Source of the DNA: Prorocentrum cordatum
Taxonomy: Eukaryota; Sar; Dinophyceae; Prorocentrales; Prorocentraceae
DNA: 64,000 nucleotides
Direction of reading: 5' to 3'
Assembly (NCBI GenBank): GCA_963575745.1
Contig: CAUYUJ010017638.1
Location: 201,702-265,701 of the forward strand
The position numbers and the translations under genes were made by a program. The notes under the pieces were generated by a model. That model saw nothing but the letters and a program-made list of their open reading frames with translations. It was not told where the DNA came from and made no database searches. Numbering within the stretch: the stretch's first letter is position 1; every line of letters begins with the position of its first letter. This document shows, piece by piece, positions 49,368-59,159 of the stretch.

Positions 49368-50315
49368 AGAGTAATCCAGCACATCATCCGCGAAATGATG
49401 ATGGGTTTGATCGATATATGGTGGTGCAATACAACAACATGGACGCTGCTCTCCACTCTGAGGGTGCACGCGTGCGCCAAGTAGTGCGCAACATCCTGCG
49501 GAAGCGCCCTGCGCTCACGCTGGATTCAGAAAAGGAATATTTGGAGAACATCCTCAGGTCGGACAATGTTTGCAGGTCGAGGTTCGGGTACGGAGACCAA
49601 CGTCAGGTGTCTGAGTGGCTGACAACAGCCCTCCGTCACAAACCATTTCACCATGGCCGCTTGTCAGACATATTCATTCGCGAGGTTGCGTCATGTGACG
49701 AATGCGACGGTCGGGCAGACTTACCGCAGCTACTCAATGCATGGTCCGCAGAAGGATACGAAAGGCATCACTCCAGACACTTGGACACGGTACGCCGCGT
49801 GCTTAAGGGCCGCCGCTGGGTGTGCCAGGCCTACGCTGTCTTAGAGCTCGTCGGCGGGATAGATGAGGCCAGAATGAAAAAGAACAGACTGCATATCAAG
49901 AAGATGAGGCATTTCGAAATGACTTGCGACACTTACTTCATCCGCCCCACCAGCGGGCGCAGCAGCCCTGGTATCAAGTGCCCTGAATCCTTATATATGA
50001 GGATCACTGACCTATCAGCACCTGGGACACCTCGGTATTTCACTCGTGGAGGTCAATGGGAGAATATACAAAGTATTCTCAGCATTGGTTTACCTTGCCG
50101 CGCCGGCGACACCAGTAAGGAGAGGGGCAGGCAGTCCGTGCGCGGATGCCCATGGCCTTCCTGGTGACAACAGAATGCAGTCTGGTTTGCGCATGGATTC
50201 TGAGGTCCTGATCATGATCTTGCCCAACCGCGCTTGTCAGCGCAATTGTGTGGGACAGATAAAGATAAATCCATTATATTTGCGGGGCGACAATCGGCCG
50301 TGCCCGATTATTTAA
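49364..50315 (+). CDS. KptA/Tpt1-like (RNA 2'-phosphotransferase-like) domain, degenerate
   Basis: The 49364-50167 frame contains WLTTALRHKPFHHGRLSDIF, then KKNRLHIKKMRHFEMTCDTY and FIRPTSGRSSPG, where KptA/Tpt1 proteins have IRA-QGHS. RYFTRGGQWENIQSILSIGL occupies the place of their HGT...W..I...GL segment. A second frame (from about 50140) carries GLPGDNRMQSGLRMDSEVLI, resembling the region after the VHL motif. A third near 50235 reads AQLCGTDKDKSIIFAGRQSA. Conserved His residues are replaced (QGHS to SGRS, HGT to TRG), so NAD-dependent tRNA 2'-phosphate removal is unlikely. Assignment rests on motif order only. Confidence 0.5.
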
Positions 50316-50324
50316 TCGCTTCGC

Positions 50325-50700
50325 TCATGCCGCCGGCCCTGGGGCCCTCTTTAGGGCCTCTTGGGGGCCTCTTGGGGACCTCTTGGGAGTCTATTGGGGC
50401 TCCTTGGCGGCGTTTTGGAGGCCCCCAGGGCCTCTTGGGGGGCTCTTGGGGGTAGTCGATTGCGGCTCCCCCCTCGGAGGCCACGATCCTCGTGAGGGGT
50501 GTCGAAAAATACCCTCCCCTGGAGTGGTCTGGTGGCTTCTCCCGGGCTTCTCTCGGGACCTTGCCAGGGTACTTTTCGCCCGGGGGCCCCCAGGGGCCGC
50601 TCCGCGCGCGCGAACTAGAAATATTGTTAACAAGTTACCGGAGATCTTAGCACGCCTCTGGCCCGTTGGGCCGGCGAATTAGACTTGATGATATTTGCGA
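50325..50700 (+). repeat. Non-coding insert with GGCCTCTTGGGG repeats
   Basis: Interrupts the polyprotein between the KptA-like and RING segments. 50335-50455 is the GGCCTCTTGGGG family. 50456-50690 is unique and contains CTTCTCCCGGGCTTCTCTCG. Composition differs from the coding flanks. Confidence 0.6.
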
Positions 50701-50751
50701 GGACCGCGATGATGCATCATCTTTGAAGATTTTCCATATACCCCCTACAAC

Positions 50752-52911
50752 TTGAAGTGTCCCGATCCACCTCCGATTGTATTCTCGCGCGTGCTCGTGA
50801 TGGACGCGTGCTATGCGGGGGCGCCTGCAGGGGGATCTGATGGATCATGGGTGCAGGCTCAGAGCGCTGATGTGACAGGTATTACACCAAGTGGTATAGC
50901 GCCTACCGATACGTTGTACGCCAACGATCCGGGGCGCGCTCAGGTTCAACAGTTGCCAGTACCTGCAGGGCAACCTGCTTCATTCGCTCCTGTGAGCAGA
51001 ACTACTACACCATTTGGTAGTCCACAAAGTGTTGGGAGCGGCAACAGTCTGCAGGCGAGGCTCCAAAGTATTCGGATGGATCCGCAGCTCTACCAGGCTC
51101 TACAGGCGACGTCGCCATGTGCATCGCCACGTCTAATTGCGGGGCAGCCTGCTATTCCTGACCAATACGCCATGCAGAGAAGTTCAGTTGGTCAGCAAGA
51201 GTGGATGTGCCGGCAGATGCGTGAGGCCGCTCAGAGCATGCGGAGGGATGGTATCGACCGCCCTAACGCCAACTGGACGCTGCCCTGGGAGTATGTTCCG
51301 GATCCAAATCCTTCACCAGACAATCCAAGTCGTTTCGGTTATGTGCCAGCATTCTCCAGTCATCCGGCTTACGATCCAACGTCTGCTGATCGTCCAACAG
51401 CAGCGCCAATGGATCATCCACTCTTTCCTAATTATCATGCGCAGGTGAGTGGTACTCCTCGGGTGGGAACACAGCCCAAAAATCCATGTTTTCGGGCGAC
51501 AGCCGACGATTTCTACCAGTCGCAGTTGACACGCGGCTCAGGATATGCATCAGGTGTGCCAGGACAGATACCTCACTACGGTTACCTGGCTCCCCCCATG
51601 GATCAAGATATGCAGCAACAGGCTCGAAGCCTAGTGCTACCGCCGTCCATGGGAGAGATGCGTCCTGAAATCCTGGCCATGCACGATGCGCAGCAAGCCA
51701 ATTTGGCTATGCAGGCCACACGCCTGCGCCGACATCAGGATCGTCAGGTCGACAGAATGCTGAGCCGCGCAGGACAGCCTGCTAACGGCAATACAGCAGG
51801 GACATCTGCGAGCAGTCCAGCCATGGCTGCATCAATGCAGCTACCGACGTTATCACCCATTCGGTTCGAGGCTGGAGAATCCACCCTGGAGCGTCAGATG
51901 CGCATCAGGCCAGCGGCAACACCGCCCATCATCAGTGACGGCGATTTCAGTAAGTGTGCCATATGCCTGGACCTGTTCATGAATCACGACAAGATCTGGC
52001 GCCTCCAGTGCGGCCACATATTCCACGCACAATGCTGGGATCGTGTGGTACACGCCCATGTGGATAGGCAGCTGGCTGGAAACATGGTAGGTTCCGCGAG
52101 CGAGGCCCCCTGTGCTATATGCAGGGGTGTTGGCCTCATTACTGCCGAGTTCCACTACGCCCTTGCTGGAGATCAAGAATCACTCAATCGTCAGGAAGAC
52201 ATTCTCCAAAGGGCGGACGAGCTCAGGGATCTCCGCGAAGAGCTCAACCGCGTTACGGCCATGATGACCAGCACCGCGGCCATGTCGACGACGACTCCAG
52301 CGGGGCTACCTGCATCACTTGTCAACGCGGGGCTAGTAACGGGGGCAGCCACACTTGCAGGGACACCTGCTACTGACGCACCTATGCCACTGGTAGCCGA
52401 GACCGACAGCATCGCAGGGACACCTGCCAGATCGGCTCCACCCTCGGCACCAGTCAATGACACGTGGCTGAGGCGCATGGAAAGGGCTACGGACAGGAGC
52501 GCTCAACGGCTTCAGTCTTCGCATTCACATATGCCATATGGGCGAGACCTTCGTCCACGCAGTCAGCGCAGAACTGAGAGCCCTGTAAGCATGCGCAGCG
52601 GCAACAGTGGGATATCTGGGCACGACATGCTGCACGCGGTATTTATGATAAGTACTGGTGGCCATGTGAGCATGCGCGCGCAGGAGGACGCGTTTCTGAA
52701 TTTACCCACTGCCTCCACATCGCACCCATATATGTATGACGAATACCCTACAGCCTGGACCATTGAAAAGAATCCGATTACGGAAGCAGAGGCTCGTGGG
52801 TATATGAATGTGTTCACATCGTTGTCAAGAAATGATTGGGTGTTGGAACAGAGGCGCCGCAAAAGGTTTACTTGGTACGGCAGTATCCGAAGCTCCTGGA
52901 AAATTTTGTGA
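50752..52911 (+). CDS. Copia polyprotein segment with RING-H2 finger
   Basis: A 719-residue frame, the longest intact ORF of the element; ATG at 50800 is a better start than the annotated frame opening. Residues 1-395 are Gln/Pro/Ala/Met-rich and disordered. A RING-type finger spans about 403-460: CAICLDLFMNHDKIWRLQCG, HIFHAQCW, then CAICRG, giving CX2C...CXHX2HX2C...CX2C as in RING-H2 domains, which usually recruit ubiquitin-conjugating enzymes. A short coiled coil follows (LNRQEDILQRADELRDLREE). Hairpin insertions give AGAPA, AGQPA (three times), AGLPA and AGTPA (twice). Near 52870 the frame leaves the polyprotein. Confidence 0.65.
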   Translation: MKCPDPPPIVFSRVLVMDACYAGAPAGGSDGSWVQAQSADVTGITPSGIAPTDTLYANDPGRAQVQQLPVPAGQPASFAPVSRTTTPFGSPQSVGSGNSLQARLQSIRMDPQLYQALQATSPCASPRLIAGQPAIPDQYAMQRSSVGQQEWMCRQMREAAQSMRRDGIDRPNANWTLPWEYVPDPNPSPDNPSRFGYVPAFSSHPAYDPTSADRPTAAPMDHPLFPNYHAQVSGTPRVGTQPKNPCFRATADDFYQSQLTRGSGYASGVPGQIPHYGYLAPPMDQDMQQQARSLVLPPSMGEMRPEILAMHDAQQANLAMQATRLRRHQDRQVDRMLSRAGQPANGNTAGTSASSPAMAASMQLPTLSPIRFEAGESTLERQMRIRPAATPPIISDGDFSKCAICLDLFMNHDKIWRLQCGHIFHAQCWDRVVHAHVDRQLAGNMVGSASEAPCAICRGVGLITAEFHYALAGDQESLNRQEDILQRADELRDLREELNRVTAMMTSTAAMSTTTPAGLPASLVNAGLVTGAATLAGTPATDAPMPLVAETDSIAGTPARSAPPSAPVNDTWLRRMERATDRSAQRLQSSHSHMPYGRDLRPRSQRRTESPVSMRSGNSGISGHDMLHAVFMISTGGHVSMRAQEDAFLNLPTASTSHPYMYDEYPTAWTIEKNPITEAEARGYMNVFTSLSRNDWVLEQRRRKRFTWYGSIRSSWKIL

Positions 52912-53454
52912 ACGCCATGAGTTAGCCCTGGCAGCTAACAGTGGAACTATGATCAATGGTATGTTGACTATTCTTTTGGATATTGGCAGTGATATCGATT
53001 TCATTGGATTAAAGACGGCACAGAACTTTGAACAGGTATCACGTTCCTGCGGACACGCCATTAAAAGGCTGAGCCTCACGAAGAGGCTGTGCGTGTCAGG
53101 AGTGGGACATGGGGCCGCGATTTGCGATAAATCCTTGCACTGCAAGATCGCATGCGAGGAAAGGGGGGATTCCGCGGGGCAGCCTGCTGTGTCGAGACTT
53201 GATGCGTACTCAGCAAATTGCGGAGGGCTCTGGAGAGAATCTCCCTGCTATCGTGGGTCTGAGGAGCATGTCCAACATGGGGGTTATCCTGATCCTTCAG
53301 CAGGGGCACGAGAAGATGATCATCCCTGGAGTGGAGATGTACAAAGATCTGCTTGGAAAAGGGTGCCAGGGTACTCGACCTGATGAAGACGCCCTCCGGG
53401 CATCTGGCACTCAAAGCTGACTAATGCGAGACGGCCACTGAGGATCAATGGTCG
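52870..53454 (+). pseudogene. Copia aspartic protease, degenerate
   Basis: The frame reads MLTILLDIGSDIDFIG, where retroviral-type proteases have L-D-T/S-G; here Thr is Ile. KRLSLTKRLCVSGVGHGAAI matches the flap-side V-x-GVG region. Later parts lie in other frames: LPAIVGLRSMSNMGVILILQ, and TPSGHLALK near 53390. Hairpin copy at 53174 (SAGQPAV). Would have cleaved the polyprotein; not functional as it stands. Confidence 0.6.
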
Positions 53455-53916
53455 ATGTCTTTTACTATCACTGCCAATCCTCAGTGCGAAGAAGCTCCAC
53501 TACTCGTCAAGGAAGCATCCGACCCAGAGACAATCGCAGGGGCACCTGCTGCGCATGATGCCCACGCATACATGATGTCACAAGATACGAAGGGCATCAG
53601 TTTCTCTATTGATGAGGAGACGTTCGCCTTCACGATCCAGTCTTTGGTGAATGACACCTTGAAGACATGGCATCGTACAAATATGTCCTTTGGGACTGCC
53701 CCTACCTCGTCCGACAAGGACTTCGCCCTCCGCAATTGGCAGGCGAAGATATTTCAGGCCATCTACGAGGAGGGTGCGAAGTGGACGCCTCCTGATGCAC
53801 AGGCAAGGACACCGGCGGAAGATACTGCTGAGAAGTTTGATATTTCTACTTCAAGCAGCGGTTCTGCAGCGCAGCACGGCACTGGTATTTGGGCGCCTCC
53901 ATCGCCAAACGAGTGA
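53455..53916 (+). CDS. Copia polyprotein segment, unknown function
   Basis: A 153-residue frame with EETFAFTIQSLVNDTLKTWH and SDKDFALRNWQAKIFQAIYE, both predicted helical; hairpin insertion reads IAGAPAA (53536). Not recognised. From 53917 to 54184 the sequence is Ala/Gly/Arg-rich in several frames. Confidence 0.45.
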   Translation: MSFTITANPQCEEAPLLVKEASDPETIAGAPAAHDAHAYMMSQDTKGISFSIDEETFAFTIQSLVNDTLKTWHRTNMSFGTAPTSSDKDFALRNWQAKIFQAIYEEGAKWTPPDAQARTPAEDTAEKFDISTSSSGSAAQHGTGIWAPPSPNE

Positions 53917-54184
53917 CGGGGGCAGGCGCGTGCCACGGCCACTCGCGCTTGCTCAGACAGGCCGGACACTCAGGTCGCGGGGGAACTTGCATTCTTTTCC
54001 CAGGCACCGGCTGTGCGTGCCAGGGGCCGCGGCAAGCCCGGCTGCTCGGCTGCCACGAACAGCGGTGGGCCCGGCTGTGTGGCCGCTGCAGAGAAAGGAA
54101 GGATTGTCGCATCATTAGCACTTTCGTGCATTCGTTATCGAGGATATATGTGCAGCTTGCGCTGAACTCCGAGCCCGTGGATAT

Positions 54185-54670
54185 ATGTGCGATCGTATTA
54201 CACATACGGAGGTTATGACCTCTACTGTTGCACAGTATTTGGGTGCGCTACTCTCGGGTGATTTCCAACGGTTGTGGGTTGCAATACCTGCTGACTGGTA
54301 TGCGAGGCTGCCTGGCAAGAGGGCAGGGCCGCGCTGCCAGCGCATCCAAAATCTGATGTCCAAGGCTCGGGCTCTACGCGTGACCATTGTACTTGTGGGG
54401 CCGCCAGGATATTTCTGGAGACAAGGTCCCATACGAGATGTTACTGAATATCTTCACTTACAAGTCATGCGCATGCGTTTCTGCCACTTCGGCCTCAAGT
54501 GCGACCGCGCGAACAAGTTGCCCGGCGGATCATATCTGCAAGTGGCGACTACGCGCGCGCGCATCCCTACCAATATTTGGCGATGCGAATGCAATATAGC
54601 AGGGGAGCCTGCAGAACCTCCTGAGCATATTCTAGACTGGTATGGACAAGGTGCTCAGAAGGCTGAATAG
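54185..54670 (+). CDS. Copia polyprotein segment, unknown conserved domain
   Basis: A 161-residue frame: LWVAIPADWYARLPGK, VTIVLVGPPGYFWRQGP and MRMRFCHFGLKCDRANKLPG with SYLQVATT, ending DWYGQG. I recall this arrangement from dinoflagellate copia polyproteins, always near the methyltransferase-like segment; no enzymatic function is known to me. Hairpin insertion AGEPA at 54599. Confidence 0.5.
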   Translation: MCDRITHTEVMTSTVAQYLGALLSGDFQRLWVAIPADWYARLPGKRAGPRCQRIQNLMSKARALRVTIVLVGPPGYFWRQGPIRDVTEYLHLQVMRMRFCHFGLKCDRANKLPGGSYLQVATTRARIPTNIWRCECNIAGEPAEPPEHILDWYGQGAQKAE

Positions 54671-54827
54671 CGGCACAAAGCACTAGCGATCGTGACCGCA
54701 ATGTTGATTGATCAAAGAGATTTACATAAAACATAACTAATCACACAAGTGCTATACATCTCAGTATCCATACTCGTGTTGATAAAAGATTTCGAACTTA
54801 CGTTCAGTCTCCTAAGAATGGCCCTAA

Positions 54828-55412
54828 ATGGGACCATGTTGTGAGACGGGTGACGATGAACCTGGGAGACAGCGCGATCATCCAGGACATCAAGATCCAG
54901 GACCAGTCGACTGGGTACAACTACAACGCACCATTACCCGATGGCGCTACATACCAACATCCGTACTCGACTGTACTGGGAGCAGCCGGAACCGACTCTT
55001 TTGGGAGATGGCAGCTCACGACCGCGCTCAAGGCGAGTGGCGATCATCGGTGGCGATCGTCTCCCTCCCCCTTCGATTGAGCGCGGCAGCGTGCTACCCT
55101 CTACCCCCGAATTGCTTAGCCCACCAGGAACAGAACAACGGACAACGCCGCCAACAGATGTTAGAATTAAACAAAAAACAGAAAGCAGACAAGGGAGCTG
55201 GCATCAAACCACGCAAGATACCCACAATAGTCATGGCAACGACGACTGGAAACGACCTCAAAGGACTCGGGTGTAGTACATATTACACCGACGTACCTTT
55301 GGACTCCGACGCGGATTGTGACGATGAAGAGGCGACCTTCATCACCCTACCTGCGGGGCAACCTGCGGAATCCTACGCATATGTATTCTCCATAAAACCC
55401 ACCTTGTGTTAG
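54828..55412 (+). CDS. Copia polyprotein linker before the methyltransferase-like domain
   Basis: A frame with RLFWEMAAHDRAQGEWRSSV, a basic helix QMLELNKKQKADKGAGIKPR and acidic DSDADCDDEEATFITL, followed by the hairpin-encoded AGQPA (55353). Only moderately protein-like; the overlapping frame at 54841-55080 may share coding. Confidence 0.4.
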   Translation: MGPCCETGDDEPGRQRDHPGHQDPGPVDWVQLQRTITRWRYIPTSVLDCTGSSRNRLFWEMAAHDRAQGEWRSSVAIVSLPLRLSAAACYPLPPNCLAHQEQNNGQRRQQMLELNKKQKADKGAGIKPRKIPTIVMATTTGNDLKGLGCSTYYTDVPLDSDADCDDEEATFITLPAGQPAESYAYVFSIKPTLC

Positions 55413-55419
55413 GGGCGAC

Positions 55420-56117
55420 ACAACAAGGTAGATGTGTCAGAACTATGTGGGGGGACTTGGAGGCATCTCCCAGCTAGCGTTCAGCCGAGGTCTGTCTTCA
55501 GGGGGAAACCTCGGCAATCGTACTTGTGTTGACCGTGGAAAGAAGGAGGTCCAAGATGCAGTGATGCACTATTTAGACGTTTGTTTCGTGAAGGCTGTCA
55601 TGCTACAGCCCAGCTATAGAGCCACTGGCTTGCCTCCTTACTTAAATGCCAAGGTTGACCGCGACACCTGGCATGAACAGCATAAAGAGGCTTTACCACG
55701 CATCAAGTTCTGTGGGAAGGTAGCCGCACGTCAAAGTTATCTTCGACGATTGTACCTAGGAGAACAACTGGTGGGGGCTTGGGTGGATCAGATAACGCCA
55801 TGGACTACGTTGGTCAACAGCAAGGGCACTTGCAAGGTGAACATGGATCAATGTACTACTGTACTGGTCTACGTGATTACCATGGGGTACTGATACGAAA
55901 ACCGACCGAGGTCATGGCCATCCATCGTCTATTACTTACAGCTTTAGAACGAAAACGATGTAGCGGCCATCATCGACATGCGTCGGTTTGTAATAAGGAA
56001 CTGTCCATGGCTGCACAATATACACCAAAGATGCAGTCACTCTCTGTCGAATCTGTCGCTGGCTACCAGCGCAAGGGGATGCGATTTGGACGACCCGAGT
56101 CTCCCCCTACAACTTGA
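55420..56117 (+). pseudogene. Methyltransferase-like domain in the copia polyprotein
   Basis: The main frame (55432-55893) reads ELCGG-type motif I in VGGLGGISQLAFSRGLSSGG, then EVQDAVMHYLDVCFVKAVML and QPSYRATGLPP, where C5-type enzymes have a Pro-Cys loop. FCGKVAARQSYLRRLYLGEQ follows. The continuation from about 55850 is in another frame (GLRDYHGVLIRKPTEVMAIH). The catalytic Cys position is Ser here. I recall a similar domain in other dinoflagellate copia polyproteins; activity is unlikely in this copy. Confidence 0.5.
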
Positions 56118-56460
56118 TGGTTCGATTGCGAGACCACCGTCGGGAGGGCTCGGTTGTCCGGCCTGCGCGGATACCGTTAACATGCACTCTCCATCTCATG
56201 ATAGAAATCCGAGACATTGCAGATGGTACGATACGGACGACTATCATTGGGAGTGTCCGAGCTGCAAGAACTACGGGAAGAGCAAACCTGGACATGTACT
56301 AACACCTGGCAAATGTAAGTTTTGCCAAGCCTTGGAAGCTTGCCGACAATCATGGGCAGATTCCGCCGGTTCCCGTCGAACCGGCAGCAGGACCTGCACT
56401 TCCAGATCCTGCTGGAATAGCAGCACCACCACCCGAGGCACCAGCAGCACCAGCACCTAA
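56114..56460 (+). pseudogene. Cys/His-rich segment
   Basis: The frame from 55978 reads GLGCPACADTVNMHSPSHDR, HCRWYDTDDYHWECPSCKNY and PGHVLTPGKCKFCQALEACR, with CX2C pairs and His residues that could bind zinc. A Pro/Ala linker follows with hairpin copies at 56558 and 56672. Confidence 0.45.
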
Positions 56461-56743
56461 GCGACTGAGAGCACCGAGACCCGGCTTGAGAGCTGGACCT
56501 ACCGCGGGCGCAAGCAGTCACGACATTATTGTTGGAAGACATGCTGCTGAGCCTGTTGCAGGGCAACCTGCCTCGAGTGGAGCTGGTAGCTCGGACGACC
56601 ATCTCCGACTACCGCAGGTTAGAGTCTGACGTGGTCGACAACAAGGTGGAGAAGCACCTCCGCCACCGCCAGCAGGGAAGCCTGCTGCGCGACCACGACT
56701 ACCAGACTGGTCACGGTTCGATGTACAAATCAGTCTATAAAGC

Positions 56744-57032
56744 TTGCGAAGTCTTGACCCCGGCGTGGTAATGTGCGAGTTGCGAAAACTGCACTTGCGC
56801 TGGTTCCATGCGAAGGAGCCTAAGATGATACTCACTTTAAGCAACATAGGTCTGGACAGTGTCAGACTCAACCTCATCAAAGGTGTCTGCGACACGTGCC
56901 GAGAATGCAGAGCTTGGAATAAACCTGGACACACAGCTATGCCCTCGTACTGCAGTGCCCAGTAAGTGATGAAGTGGAATGTGATTTGATGTTCTACAAG
57001 CAAGAACACAATATATTTCACATTATCGATCC
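56744..57032 (+). pseudogene. Copia integrase, zinc-binding domain and first Asp
   Basis: The frame 56744-56965 reads LHLRWFHAKEPKMILTLSNI, then GVCDTCRECRAWNKPGHT, the HHCC-like domain of integrases. The next part shifts frame: ECDLMFYKQEHNIFHIIDP, with the first catalytic Asp codon at 56983-56985. Confidence 0.65.
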
Positions 57033-57971
57033 TTGTATAAGATATGCTACTGGGATATACCAGACAACACTGTGACCACTATCCTGGATGGATATCATCA
57101 GTGCTGGATGCAGTTTGGACCGGCTAAGGTACTTTATGGAGAAGGTGCCCTCAATATTGACACTGCGAAAGCAGTCCTCAAGGCAAAAGGCACTGCGCTT
57201 AGAATGCGTGCACGTGGACGGCACGCTACGACGATCGAGGCCAGAAGTGGCATCCTACGTCCTCTACTTCATGTCATGGAGGTTAAACTCAATAGGTTAG
57301 ACATACCTCTTGTGTTCACCAGGCTACTGCACGAAGCCTTGTTCGCCGCCAACGTATTTACCTTCTATAACGGAGTGTCTCCATGCAGCGCAGTGTTTGG
57401 ACGGCAACAAGCAATGCTCCCTGACCTTCCCGTTCTGGACCACGAGCAGCCGACAGAAGCATCATATCATTCTCCTGAACAGACGATGCGCAGGGTTTGT
57501 ATTGAAGCGATCACACAGGTCAAGGCAGTAGCTAAGACCAATCGTGCCCTACGCACTAAGACGACAATTATAGGTCAGCACTATTATGACGAAGGAGATT
57601 TGGTCGATTACCGTCGCCCTACGACTGCGAAAGGTGACTGGGGAGGCTGGAACGGCCCGTTCCCAGTCGTAAGGAATGATCCCGAAAGGGGTCAGGTCAT
57701 CATCCGAGTAGGCAATCGAGATGTTCAAGTACACTGCGGCGATGCACGACATTCGTTATATATTGAAGCACTCATAGTCCGAGACATTGGCTCCGACAAC
57801 ACTGCGCTACGCACAGTTTTGACGTTCGTAGCCGTTCTGTCAGCGGGGAGACCTGCCGTGGCATTTGGCTATGTTCCGGCCAAGACAGGTGCGCTTCAGA
57901 TGACAACTGCAAGTCGTCTACCCTCAAAGGTACACTTGGCCCTACAAGATCTTATCATATTTTTGCATTGA
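57033..57971 (+). CDS. Copia integrase core and C-terminal region
   Basis: A 312-residue frame. VLYGEGALNIDTAKAVLK is the strand normally carrying the second catalytic Asp (usually DGE); here that Asp is missing. RHATTIEARSGILRPLLHVM supplies the Glu. LLHEALFAANVFTFYNGVSP and VFGRQQAMLPDLP match the core's end. The C-terminal part reads GGWNGPFPVVRNDPERGQVI, an SH3- or chromodomain-like fold by composition. Hairpin insertion SAGRPAV at 57843. Integration activity is presumably lost. Confidence 0.7.
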   Translation: MYKICYWDIPDNTVTTILDGYHQCWMQFGPAKVLYGEGALNIDTAKAVLKAKGTALRMRARGRHATTIEARSGILRPLLHVMEVKLNRLDIPLVFTRLLHEALFAANVFTFYNGVSPCSAVFGRQQAMLPDLPVLDHEQPTEASYHSPEQTMRRVCIEAITQVKAVAKTNRALRTKTTIIGQHYYDEGDLVDYRRPTTAKGDWGGWNGPFPVVRNDPERGQVIIRVGNRDVQVHCGDARHSLYIEALIVRDIGSDNTALRTVLTFVAVLSAGRPAVAFGYVPAKTGALQMTTASRLPSKVHLALQDLIIFLH

Positions 57972-58744
57972 GAACGTAGTTGCTGTCAGATTAGCCAAGA
58001 GTATTCATAAACTACCTCTGTTTACCCATGCTGACAGCTGCACATTGGTCCATTACGACAACGACGTGAATCCAGGATTCCACAACTACGAAGCAGAAGG
58101 TACTGCTTTGGGTATACATGGCATAAGTGGATCAGCACATTCACGAATCATCCAATGCCTGAGGTCCATTCAACCTCAGGCAGGCTTCGATCAGGACATG
58201 TCAAAGTTTGAGGACTTGGCCGATGCGCCGACACCTGAAGGAGCCACAAGAGAGGCTTCAGAAGCCGAGCCATAACATGATGACGGACGGCTTTCTACGA
58301 TCTGCGTGGAATCAGAAGCTGATCTTGAGTCACATGTTATGGAGGTGTGGCGCGCAGAATTGCAAGAAGAAAGAGAACTGTTGGAGGCAACTCCACTAGA
58401 GGACCTCTTTACCGTACCCACACGGATGGTTCCTGATCGGAGTGTGCTGATCACTGTAGCTGATGAGCAGCGGGGGCACCTGCCGAAGTGGGGGCGCACT
58501 CGCGATCCCGATACTGGGAAGACGTACTACGCCCCCTGACGACAGCCACGGGCTCGACTCTGACGAAAACGGTCGACACGTTGAACTGTGCTCTACGGCG
58601 GAAATGTCAAAGGTAGTCTTGTCCGAGCAGCAGCACATGTTATCAGACGCCAACCGGGTGACCACCATGCGAGTATATGTCACCGCCGCTGCAAAGTGAG
58701 CTGCGGTCGTCAAGGAAGACGACCTCCTCCCCAAAGCTGACATT
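57972..58744 (+). pseudogene. Copia integrase-RT linker, several frames
   Basis: A frame at 58045-58275 (DNDVNPGFHNYEAEGTALGI) and one at 58306-58539 (DLESHVMEVWRAELQEEREL) carry plausible coding. Hairpin copy at 58470-58483. Function unassigned. Confidence 0.45.
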
Positions 58745-59157
58745 CAGGCGAGTCCCGAGAAAATGTCGAAGGCCCTTCCACTGAGCTTAAGACATGGTGC
58801 GTCAACGAATGCTTTAAGATGCAGGAGGTAGCCAAAGCGTCGAACATCATGACTGAGGTATGTATACACATGGTAATTCGTCAAGAACGAAAGGGCGAGA
58901 TGGAACATACCATCCGACTTCGCTTGGTACTTCGAGGCTTCTTGGGCCTTGAAACTTTCGACGTAGAAGCATTTTCGGGAACGGCAAGAAGGTCGAGCCA
59001 AAGGTTACTCGCCAGCGCGGCAGCGTGCATGAAGCAGTGTATCACTGTTTCCCTCAACATCAACATGGCCTTCCAAAAGGGACTGCGGCCACTGTGCTCC
59101 GTTCTCTTCCAGGGTTCGAGAACTACGACGAGTCAAAGCACTGCCTACAGTGCTTGA
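58745..59157 (+). pseudogene. Copia reverse transcriptase, N-terminal half
   Basis: The frame from 58819 reads MVIRQERKGEMEHTIRLRLV, LRGFLGLETFDVEAFSGTAR and SLNINMAFQKGL. In active copia RT the last is LDVKTAF with the first catalytic Asp; Asn replaces it here. The frame stops at 59155-59157 before motif B. Confidence 0.7.
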
Positions 59158-59159
59158 AA

